Assembly (NCBI GenBank): GCA_934654475.1
Contig: CAKUFZ010000009.1
Location: forward strand, 1-64,000
Direction: 5' to 3'
DNA: 64,000 nucleotides
From: an uncultured Coriobacteriales bacterium
GTDB taxonomy: Bacteria > Actinomycetota > Coriobacteriia > Coriobacteriales > UMGS124
The stretch's first letter is position 1. Every line of letters starts with the position of its first letter. The translations under genes and the position numbers were made by a program. Positions 57,361-64,000 of this stretch are shown here, in pieces. The notes below the pieces were generated by a model, which ran no database searches, had not been told where the DNA came from, and saw only the letters and a list, made by a program, of their open reading frames with translations.

Positions 57361-58566
57361 CTAGCCTTGGACGGGAAGCGCGCTCGTTACCTGGGTGCTG
57401 GCGTCCGTCTCGCTCAGGGTCGCCACCGACTCGTCGCTTTGCACGGCGGTGGTGGAGCCCGCCTCGCCGAAGACCTGGTCGAGAATGTCGGTCACCCAGG
57501 TGGAGGAGTTCTCGCCGCTTCCGCGCTTGACCTCGGCGGGAATGGGCGTGTCGGCGGGGGTGTAGGGGGCGTTGTCCACCGTGATGGGCACTTCGTCGGG
57601 CATGACGAGGCCCCAGGTCTTGTGGGCCATGTCCTGCACGCCCTCGGCGGTCTGCAGCGAGCTCACGCTCTTCTGCAGGGCGTCGACGCGGGCCTGGTTC
57701 TGGGCGAGCTCGTTGGTCAGGCGCTCGTTTTCGCGCATGGCGCTGTAGAGCTGCTGGGCAGGCGTGTAGAGCGTCACGCAGGTGACCACGACGCACGCCA
57801 GGCAGGTGAGGGTCATGGCGGCACGGCGGATGAACTCCTCGGTGTCGCGCGGGGCTGCGATGATGCCGGATGTGCGGATGGACCGCTTGACTGCCTGCCT
57901 GTCGGGCGCGCCGGAGTCGCCCTGCTGGGCCGAGGCGGCCGCGGGGCGGGGTCTGGGGCGTGCGACGCCGGCCCTGCTTGCGGCGGGGCGCTCGCGCGCG
58001 GCTCGCTCGGCGGCCTCGATGTACTGCTCTTCGGCGGGGAACTGCTCGACGGCCTCGGAGGGCTCGGGTGTCTGACGGGGTTTGGGCTCGGCGGCTTTCA
58101 CCGTGCGGTTTGCCGCGCGCTGCGCGCGCTGGGCCTGGTTCGACACGGTGGGTCGCGCCTGCGCCTGATGCGCTCCGCCCACCACGACGTGCATCTGCGA
58201 ACGGATGTCGACGGTGCCGGGGATGGCGACGGGCGGGTTGGCCTGCGGCGCGACGTCTTCCTGCCCGGGCTGCGCCGCCCTCTCGATTGTGGGGGCGGGA
58301 CGTTTGCCGAGCGATTTCGCCGCGCGCTTGGCCGACTTGGCGCTCGCGTAAGGCGAGGTGTCCACGTCTTGGGCGAAGCTCTCCTGATTGGTGAAGTCCA
58401 CCGGGCCACGGCCAAAGTCCGGCTGCGGCGCCTGCGTGGGGGCAGGTGCGGAGTAGGCGCCTTGGGTGCCTGCTGCCGGTTGCTTTGGGGGCATGGGTGC
58501 CATGCGTGGGTCTCCTCGGTCGGACGATGGTGTGGATGCAATCTTGGGGTTGTTCATCATAGCCAT
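57361..58566 (-). CDS. FtsB/DivIC-like septum protein with long N-terminal extension
   Basis: 401 aa. Residues 1-235 are a disordered Pro/Ala/Gln-rich cytoplasmic extension with basic patches; one membrane helix lies at about 248-268 (AMTLTCLACVVVTCVTLY); a coiled coil (about 272-302, ENERLTNELAQNQARVDALQ) and a compact segment (AHKTWGLVMPDEVPITV) follow, matching septum formation initiator proteins. The extracellular tail of about 75 residues is Ser/Thr-rich. Actinobacterial FtsB proteins often have such extensions. It likely bridges divisome proteins. Confidence 0.78.
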   Translation of the reverse strand: MAMMNNPKIASTPSSDRGDPRMAPMPPKQPAAGTQGAYSAPAPTQAPQPDFGRGPVDFTNQESFAQDVDTSPYASAKSAKRAAKSLGKRPAPTIERAAQPGQEDVAPQANPPVAIPGTVDIRSQMHVVVGGAHQAQARPTVSNQAQRAQRAANRTVKAAEPKPRQTPEPSEAVEQFPAEEQYIEAAERAARERPAASRAGVARPRPRPAAASAQQGDSGAPDRQAVKRSIRTSGIIAAPRDTEEFIRRAAMTLTCLACVVVTCVTLYTPAQQLYSAMRENERLTNELAQNQARVDALQKSVSSLQTAEGVQDMAHKTWGLVMPDEVPITVDNAPYTPADTPIPAEVKRGSGENSSTWVTDILDQVFGEAGSTTAVQSDESVATLSETDASTQVTSALPVQG

Positions 58567-58709
58567 GATAGCGACCGTTTGCGGCTCTATCGCCGTGTGG
58601 TCTTAGTTTCCATCCATCTTCTGCGCAAGCGTTGCGGTAAAGTTTTACGTGCCTGTCAATTTGACATTTTCGGACGCGTCTGTGAGGCGGGTCCGTAGAA
58701 GGAGCTCAC

Positions 58710-60086
58710 ATGGGAGTCACCGCTATTGTTTTGGCCGCAGGTGAGGGCACGCGCATGAAGTCGTCCCGCCCCAAGGTGGTCCACGAGGTTTTGGGCAAGT
58801 CCATGGTGCAGTGGGTCGTCGATGCTGCCCGTGCCGCCGGAGTCGATCGCTGCGTCGTCGTGGTGGGCAACGGCGCCGAGCAGGTGGAGGCGCTCTTCGC
58901 CGGCGACGCCGACGTCGAGTGCGTGCTGCAGGAGCAGCGCCTGGGCACGGGCCACGCCGTTCGTGCCGCCCTTGAGAAGACGCAGATGGAAGACGGCCAG
59001 GTCCTGGTGCTGTGCGGCGACACGCCCCTTCTGCGCGCCGAGACCCTGAAGTCGCTCGTCGACGCCGCCATGTCGCCCGCGCATGAGGCCGGCGCCCTCC
59101 TCACGATGACCTACGACGACCCCACGGGCTACGGCCGCGTCATGGTGGCCGAAGACGGCTGCGCCACCGCCATTGTGGAGCAGAAGGACTGCACGGCCGA
59201 GCAGGCGCTCGTCAAGACCTGCAACGCCGGCGTCTACTGCTTCGACGCGGAGCTTTTGCGCGCGCACATCTCTGAGCTTACCTGCGAAAACGCGCAGAAG
59301 GAGTACTACCTCACCGACATGGTGGGCATCCTGCGCGCCCACGGCGCCGCCATGGCGGCCGTCGACTGCCCCGACGCGGTGGAGCTCATGGGCGTGAACT
59401 CGCGCATCCAGCTTGCCCAGGCGAGCCGCGCCATGCAGGAGCGCATTAACCTGACCCACATGGCCGCCGGCGTCACGATGCTCGACCCCACGCAGGTATG
59501 GATCGGCCCCGACGTCACGATCGGCCGCGACACCGAGATCCTGCCGGGCACGATGCTGTGGGGCGACACCCACATCGGCGAGAACTGCCTCGTCGGCCCC
59601 CAGACCCGCCTCACCGACACGCGCGTGGGTTCGGGCTGCGTCGTCGACGAGACCGTGGCCGTGCAGGCCGTGATCGACAACGACGTGGAGTGCGGCCCGC
59701 GCGCCTACCTGCGCCCCGGCGCCCATCTGTGCGACGGCTCCAAGGCGGGCACGCACGTGGAGATCAAGAAGTCCACGGTGGGCAAGGGTTCGAAGGTGCC
59801 GCACCTCTCCTACATCGGCGACTGCACCATCGGCGAGGGCGTCAACATCGGCGCAGGCACCATCACCTGCAACTATGACGGCAAGAACAAGAACGCCACC
59901 ACCATCGGCGACGGCACGTTCATCGGCTCGGACACCATGCTCGTGGCCCCCGTCAACATCGGCAGCCGCTGCACGGTGGGCGCCGGTTCCACCATCACGC
60001 GCGACGTGCCCGACGGCGCCCTTGCGGTGGAGCGCTCCGAACAAACGGTGAAGCCTGGCTGGCGTCCTAAATGGGACCGCGCTTAG
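58710..60086 (+). CDS. glmU: Bifunctional UDP-GlcNAc pyrophosphorylase/glucosamine-1-P acetyltransferase
   Basis: 458 aa, standard length. The nucleotidyltransferase domain opens with LAAGEGTRMKSSRPKVVHEV, and the left-handed beta-helix (about 255-440) has hexapeptides and the acetyl-CoA region ending CNYDGKNKNATTIGDGTFIG. It makes UDP-GlcNAc for peptidoglycan. ATG follows AAGGAGC. It is followed by prs, the common actinobacterial glmU-prs-pth order. Confidence 0.96.
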   Translation: MGVTAIVLAAGEGTRMKSSRPKVVHEVLGKSMVQWVVDAARAAGVDRCVVVVGNGAEQVEALFAGDADVECVLQEQRLGTGHAVRAALEKTQMEDGQVLVLCGDTPLLRAETLKSLVDAAMSPAHEAGALLTMTYDDPTGYGRVMVAEDGCATAIVEQKDCTAEQALVKTCNAGVYCFDAELLRAHISELTCENAQKEYYLTDMVGILRAHGAAMAAVDCPDAVELMGVNSRIQLAQASRAMQERINLTHMAAGVTMLDPTQVWIGPDVTIGRDTEILPGTMLWGDTHIGENCLVGPQTRLTDTRVGSGCVVDETVAVQAVIDNDVECGPRAYLRPGAHLCDGSKAGTHVEIKKSTVGKGSKVPHLSYIGDCTIGEGVNIGAGTITCNYDGKNKNATTIGDGTFIGSDTMLVAPVNIGSRCTVGAGSTITRDVPDGALAVERSEQTVKPGWRPKWDRA

Positions 60087-60171
60087 CGTATAAACTGCAG
60101 TATTGTTTGTACGATGCGTTTTTGTATGCAACTGTAGGCTGGGCACAACGTTTGAGAGGGGCACGGAACAG

Positions 60172-61149
60172 ATGAATCCCATCCAGAAGAGCATGAAGGT
60201 CTTCTCCGGCACGTCGAATAGGGCGTTCGCCGAGGCGGTGGCCGCAAAGCTCGGCACGACGCTGGGAGATCTGCAGATCGAGAAGTTTGCCAACGGCGAG
60301 ATTTACACGCGTTTCGCTGAGAGCGTGCGCGGCTGCGACGTCTTCTTCATCCAGTCGGTTTCCGGTCCCCACCTCAACGACATGCTGATGGAGGTCCTGA
60401 TCGCCGCCGACGCTGCCAAGCGCGCCTCCGCCCGTACCTTCACCGCCGTGCTCACCCACTACGCCTACGCCCGTCAGGACCGCAAGGCCCAGCCCCGCGA
60501 GCCCATCACGGCCCGCCTGGTCGCCGACCTCTACGAGGTCGCCGGCGTGAACCGCGTCATCACGGTCGACCTGCACCAGGGCCAGATCCAGGGTTACTTC
60601 GACGTCCCGGTGAACCACCTCACCGCCATGCCCATCTTCGCCGAGTACTACACGGCCAAGGGCTTCGACATGAACAACACCGTCGTCGTCTCGCCCGACG
60701 TGGGCCGCGCCAAGGCCTCCAAGCGCCTGGCCGACATGCTCGGCTGCGACCTGGCCGTTGCCCACAAGAACCGCGCCGCTCACAACGAGGCCGAGGTCAT
60801 GGGCATCCTGGGCAACATCCAGGGCAAGACCTGCATCATCAACGACGACATGATCGACACCGCCGGCACCCTGTGCGGCGCGGTGCGCGAGCTCAAGAAC
60901 CTCGGCGCCGGCGACATCTACGTGGGCGCCACGCACGGCCTGTTCTCCGGCCCCGCCTACGAGCGTCTGCTCGACCCGACCCTGCCCATCGTTGAGGTCG
61001 CCGTCACCGACGCCGTGCCCGTGCCCGTCGAGAAGCGCGGCGACCGCATCAAGGTCCTGTCGCTTGCCGACGAGTTTGCCAAGGCCATCCAGAACGTCTA
61101 CGACGAGACGTCCGTCTCCAAGATGCTGGGTGTCAACCCCGAGTTCTAA
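60172..61149 (+). CDS. prs: Ribose-phosphate pyrophosphokinase
   Basis: 325 aa from ATG 60172, preceded by GAGAGGGG. KVFSGTSNRAFAEAVA, RQDRKAQPREPITARLVADL and the PRPP loop NDDMIDTAGTLCGAV are diagnostic. It makes PRPP for nucleotide, His and Trp synthesis. Upstream starts are rejected for lack of a ribosome site. Confidence 0.96.
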   Translation: MNPIQKSMKVFSGTSNRAFAEAVAAKLGTTLGDLQIEKFANGEIYTRFAESVRGCDVFFIQSVSGPHLNDMLMEVLIAADAAKRASARTFTAVLTHYAYARQDRKAQPREPITARLVADLYEVAGVNRVITVDLHQGQIQGYFDVPVNHLTAMPIFAEYYTAKGFDMNNTVVVSPDVGRAKASKRLADMLGCDLAVAHKNRAAHNEAEVMGILGNIQGKTCIINDDMIDTAGTLCGAVRELKNLGAGDIYVGATHGLFSGPAYERLLDPTLPIVEVAVTDAVPVPVEKRGDRIKVLSLADEFAKAIQNVYDETSVSKMLGVNPEF

Positions 61150-61158
61150 TCTGATTGA

Positions 61159-61197
61159 GGCAGGCCAGGGCATGTGCCGTGGCCTGCCCCTGTTTTT
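61159..61197 (+). terminator. prs terminator
   Basis: GGCAGGCCA pairs with TGGCCTGCC and is followed by TGTTTTT. Confidence 0.88.
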
Positions 61198-61266
61198 CTG
61201 CAAGCAAGGTACAGTGCGAGAGGTCGAGCCAGGGTTGCCTGGCTCGATTTGTATAGGAGGGGTCAG

Positions 61267-61863
61267 ATGGCGGGCAAAGCCGTCAAAGACGTGCCGGTTG
61301 GTATCGTGTGCGGGCTGGGGAACCCCGGCAGCGAGTATGAGCGCACGAGGCACAACGCCGGCTTCTTGGCGATTGATGTGCTGGCAAACGAGTTGGGCGC
61401 ACGCTACTGGAAGAACAAGCCGGGCGCGGCCGTGTGCGAGGTGAGCGTCGCGGGCCGCAAGGTCGTGCTCGTGAAGCCCCAGTCGTACATGAACGTCTCG
61501 GGCGGGCCGCTCAAGAAGATCGCCGAGGAGTACCGCGTGCCCGCTGCCGGCATCCTGGTGATCCACGACGAGCTCGAGCTGCCCGCAGGTGCGGTGGCGC
61601 TCAAGATGGGCGGCGGCCATGGCGGCCACAACGGTCTGCGCTCCATCGGCGAGAAGCTGGGCACCCCCGACTACCCGCGCGTGCGCTGCGGCATCGGCCG
61701 CCCGCCGGGAAAGATGGCCCCGGCCGACTACGTCCTCCAACAGCTGCGCGGTCGCGACTGGGAGGAGTTCGAGGTCACGGCGGCCGATGCGGCCCTTGCG
61801 GCCCGGTTTGCTCTGGAGCAGGGTGTGGCCGCGGCGCTTGCCAAGTACCCGGCCAAGAAGTAG
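61267..61863 (+). CDS. pth: Peptidyl-tRNA hydrolase
   Basis: 198 aa from ATG 61267, preceded by AGGAGGGG. GLGNPGSEYERTRHNAGF carries the catalytic His and Asn; KPQSYMNVSGG and GGGHGGHNGLRSI complete the active site. It recycles peptidyl-tRNA released from stalled ribosomes. Confidence 0.95.
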   Translation: MAGKAVKDVPVGIVCGLGNPGSEYERTRHNAGFLAIDVLANELGARYWKNKPGAAVCEVSVAGRKVVLVKPQSYMNVSGGPLKKIAEEYRVPAAGILVIHDELELPAGAVALKMGGGHGGHNGLRSIGEKLGTPDYPRVRCGIGRPPGKMAPADYVLQQLRGRDWEEFEVTAADAALAARFALEQGVAAALAKYPAKK

Positions 61864-61994
61864 GGGCTTGCGAGACGCCGGGCGCTCCAGTGTGGGTTTT
61901 TCAATCAACTGTTTTCTGTGGGTGACAGGCGACGCACAGGGGTCGCATCATGGCGCACATAGGAGAGCCGAACAATGCTGACGGGGAGGGAACC

Positions 61995-62867
61995 GTGCAT
62001 CGAATTCTGAAGAAGGAGCTTCTGGCGCAGGGCACGTGGCTCATGCGCGTGGAGGCGCCGGCCGTTGCCGCCAAGGCGCAGGCCGGACAGTTCTTCCTGG
62101 TGCGCGCACGCGAGGGAGCCGAGCGTGTGCCGTTTACGTTCTGTGACTGGAACGCCCAAGAGGGCTGGATTGAGTTCGTGTTCCTCGTGGTGGGACGCAC
62201 GACCGAGCTGCTCACCACCTTCGAGGAGGGCCAGGAGCTGCTCGACGTGACCGGTCCTCTGGGCAACCCCTCCAACATGGAGGGTGTCGCCGGGCAGCGC
62301 TGGGCTGTGGCCGGCGGCGGCGTGGGTCTGGCGGCCGCATACCCCGTGGCACGTGCGCTGGCACAGGCCGGCGCCAAGGTGAGCGCCATCGTGGCTGCTC
62401 GTAGCCGCGACCTGCTCGTGCTCGAGGACAAGTTCCGCGCAATCGAGGGCGCCGATATCATCGTTGTGACCGACGACGGCTCCTACGGCGAGAAGGGCTT
62501 TGCCACCGGTCCTCTGGAGCGCCTGGCCAAGGCCGGCGAGATCGACCATGCCTTTGCCGTGGGTCCTGTCCCCATGATGGGCGCCTGCGTGAAGGCCGTG
62601 TCGGCCTACGACGTGCCTGTGACCGTGTCGCTCAACCCGGTCATGCTCGATGGTACCGGCATGTGCGGCGGCTGCCGCGTGGTGGTGGACGGCCAGGTCC
62701 GCTTTGCCTGCATCGACGGCGTCGACTTCGACGGCGCCAAGGTTGACTGGGCCGACCTGCGCAGCCGCCTGCGCACGTTTGCCGCGCAGGAGAAGGAATC
62801 GCTTGAGCTCGCCCATGCCTGCCGCATGCAGGCGGCGGCCGATGCCCTGGAAGGAGCCGCACGATGA
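61995..62867 (+). CDS. nfnA: NfnA-type FAD/[2Fe-2S] ferredoxin-NAD(P) reductase subunit
   Basis: 290 aa from GTG 61995, chosen because GGGGAGGG precedes it and because the protein then begins HRILKKELLA as relatives do; ATG 61950 would add 15 residues. FAD loop RVPFTFCDW, NAD(P) loop AVAGGGVGLAAAYPVARAL and C-terminal [2Fe-2S] Cys (GMCGGCRV, then RFACIDG) match NfnA, also called SudB/GltA-like. It overlaps nfnB by 4 bp (ATGA). The pair interconverts NADH, NADPH and reduced ferredoxin, the redox currencies of the Por and Etf systems in this window. Confidence 0.88.
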   Translation: MHRILKKELLAQGTWLMRVEAPAVAAKAQAGQFFLVRAREGAERVPFTFCDWNAQEGWIEFVFLVVGRTTELLTTFEEGQELLDVTGPLGNPSNMEGVAGQRWAVAGGGVGLAAAYPVARALAQAGAKVSAIVAARSRDLLVLEDKFRAIEGADIIVVTDDGSYGEKGFATGPLERLAKAGEIDHAFAVGPVPMMGACVKAVSAYDVPVTVSLNPVMLDGTGMCGGCRVVVDGQVRFACIDGVDFDGAKVDWADLRSRLRTFAAQEKESLELAHACRMQAAADALEGAAR

Positions 62868-64000
62868 GCCAGCTGCAAGAGGGCGCCGCTGTGCCCAAGC
62901 GTTACAAGCCCAATGCGAAGGCGCCTCGCACGCCTGCCCGCGAGGTCGCCCCGCAGGAGCGCGTGCAGGGCTTCATGCCTGTTGACCTTGGCTATACCGA
63001 CGACGACGCCGTGCTCGAGGCAAACCGCTGCCTGGATTGCGCCCGTCCTGCGTGCGTGCAGGGCTGCCCTGTGGGCGTCGACATCCCCCACTTCATCGAG
63101 GCCATCCGCGCCCGCGACTGGGAGCACGGTCTGGACATCGTGCGTCGCGACAACCTGCTGCCGAGCGTGTGCGGCCGCGTGTGCCCGCAGGAGACGCAGT
63201 GCGAAGGTGCCTGTGTGCTTGCCAAGCGCGGCAACCCCATCGCCATCGGCCAGCTCGAGCGCTTCCTGGGCGACAAGGCCGACGAGCTTGCGGGCGAGGC
63301 TGCAGCCGATTCCGGCGCGCCTGAGGCTGGCGCCGCCGATGCTGCCATGCGTCGCGTCGCGGTTGTGGGCAGCGGCCCTGCCGGCATCACCTGCGCCTTT
63401 GAGCTTGCGCGCGCCGGTGTGGAGGTCACCGTGTTCGACTCGCTGTTCCGCCTGGGCGGCGTGCTCGTGTACGGCATCCCGGAGTTTCGTCTTCCCAAGG
63501 CCGTCGTTGCCCGCGAGCTCGAGGCCCTGGAGGCGCTCGGCGTGCGCGTGGAGACCAACATGGTCGCCGGCCGCACCTTCACGGTCGACGAGCTGCTCGG
63601 CGAGCGCGGCTTCGACGCCGTGTTCATCGGCGTGGGTGCAGGCCTTCCCAAGATGCTCGGCGTGCCTGGCGAGAACGCATGCGGCGTGATGTGCGCCAAC
63701 GAGTACCTCACGCGCGTGAACCTCATGCGCGCCTATGACTTCCCGCAGGTAGACACGCCCGTGCGTCCTGGCAAGAACGTCGTCGTCTTCGGCGGCGGCA
63801 ACGTCGCCATGGACGCGGCCCGCACGGCGCTTCGCCTGGGTGCCGAGACGGTCACGCTGTGCTACCGCCGTACCGAGGCTGAGATGCCCGCCCGCAGGGC
63901 CGAGATCGAGCACGCCAAGGCCGAGGGCGTGCGCCTCATGGAGCTCGTGGGCCCGCTTGGCTTTGAGGCCGACGAAGCCGGCAACGTGTGCGCCGCACGC
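62864..64000 (+). CDS. nfnB: NfnB-type NADPH-binding flavoprotein subunit (cut by window end)
   Basis: At least 379 aa, 3' end outside the window. The N-terminal domain has CLDCARPACVQGCP and CGRVCPQETQCEGAC, ligands for two [4Fe-4S] clusters. The FAD site VAVVGSGPAGITCAFELARAG and the NADPH site VVVFGGGNVAMDAARTALRL follow. The family includes glutamate synthase small subunit; pairing with nfnA makes NfnB the best call. About 90 residues are missing at the end. Confidence 0.9.
   Translation, partial: MSQLQEGAAVPKRYKPNAKAPRTPAREVAPQERVQGFMPVDLGYTDDDAVLEANRCLDCARPACVQGCPVGVDIPHFIEAIRARDWEHGLDIVRRDNLLPSVCGRVCPQETQCEGACVLAKRGNPIAIGQLERFLGDKADELAGEAAADSGAPEAGAADAAMRRVAVVGSGPAGITCAFELARAGVEVTVFDSLFRLGGVLVYGIPEFRLPKAVVARELEALEALGVRVETNMVAGRTFTVDELLGERGFDAVFIGVGAGLPKMLGVPGENACGVMCANEYLTRVNLMRAYDFPQVDTPVRPGKNVVVFGGGNVAMDAARTALRLGAETVTLCYRRTEAEMPARRAEIEHAKAEGVRLMELVGPLGFEADEAGNVCAAR

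Overview
The window is a GC-rich (roughly 65%) chromosomal segment of an anaerobic actinobacterium, most likely class Coriobacteriia (a Collinsella/Olsenella-like organism). The grounds are the actinobacterial-type integration host factor (mIHF), a fused CydDC exporter, ferredoxin-based metabolism (four-subunit 2-oxoacid:ferredoxin oxidoreductase, EtfAB-lactate dehydrogenase, NfnAB) and oxygen-defence enzymes typical of anaerobes (rubredoxin-containing rubrerythrin, flavodiiron protein). The genus is inference. I saw no rRNA, CRISPR array, transposase, integrase or phage gene. Three tRNAs (Arg-ACG, Gln-TTG, Leu-TAA) and the small SRP RNA are present.

Layout. 0-9.6 kb (minus strand): tandem intergenic hairpins, a CydDC-like ABC exporter, a two-domain transglutaminase-like surface protein, and a glcD/lctD-etfB-etfA operon resembling electron-bifurcating lactate dehydrogenase. 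9.8-13.3 kb (plus): mIHF and porCDAB. 13.4-23.5 kb: membrane and secreted proteins, tlyA, a DNA-binding/PBP-like regulator, a nested-palindrome repeat cluster, a CmpB-like membrane protein with an acidic small partner, serS and an MFS transporter. 23.6-32.3 kb: a DUF4143-type ATPase with palindromic promoter sites, a MOSC protein, a 1439-aa CAP/Big_4 repeat surface protein and a C69 dipeptidase. 32.3-38.1 kb: rubrerythrin plus a Tat-exported flavodiiron protein, a type II toxin-antitoxin pair coupled to a GIY-YIG gene, trmL, a TraX-like gene, a type I toxin-like small peptide and repeats. 38-42.5 kb: one very large acyl-CoA dehydratase activase-family protein. 42.7-46.2 kb: tRNA-Arg, SRP RNA and a methionine-type ABC importer whose binding protein is fused to an FMN-binding domain. 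46.4-53.4 kb: dnaX, then an inserted accessory block (second DUF4143 ATPase and a Tat-peptide/membrane protein pair), then ybaB-recR and a shikimate-kinase-like gene. 53.5-64 kb: tRNAs, polyprenyl synthase, Ppx/GppA, an FtsB/DivIC-like protein, glmU-prs-pth and nfnAB, the last gene cut by the window edge.

How the parts fit. Energy metabolism appears built on ferredoxin: oxoacid oxidation (Por), lactate oxidation with EtfAB, and NfnAB linking ferredoxin to NAD(P)H. Two flavoproteins carry Tat signals (the flavodiiron protein and the FMN_bind-fused MetQ), suggesting redox chemistry outside the membrane. The most unusual items are: the MetQ-FMN_bind fusion with an ApbE-type flavinylation motif; the Tat-exported flavodiiron protein; a hydrophobic micro-peptide whose Shine-Dalgarno sequence is masked by a hairpin; two DUF4143 ATPases each preceded by its own palindrome set at the promoter; a 45-codon ORF that is essentially only a Tat signal; five copies of an LPxFARMPQ motif in DnaX; and a family of nested intergenic palindromes with a central GTAC pair.
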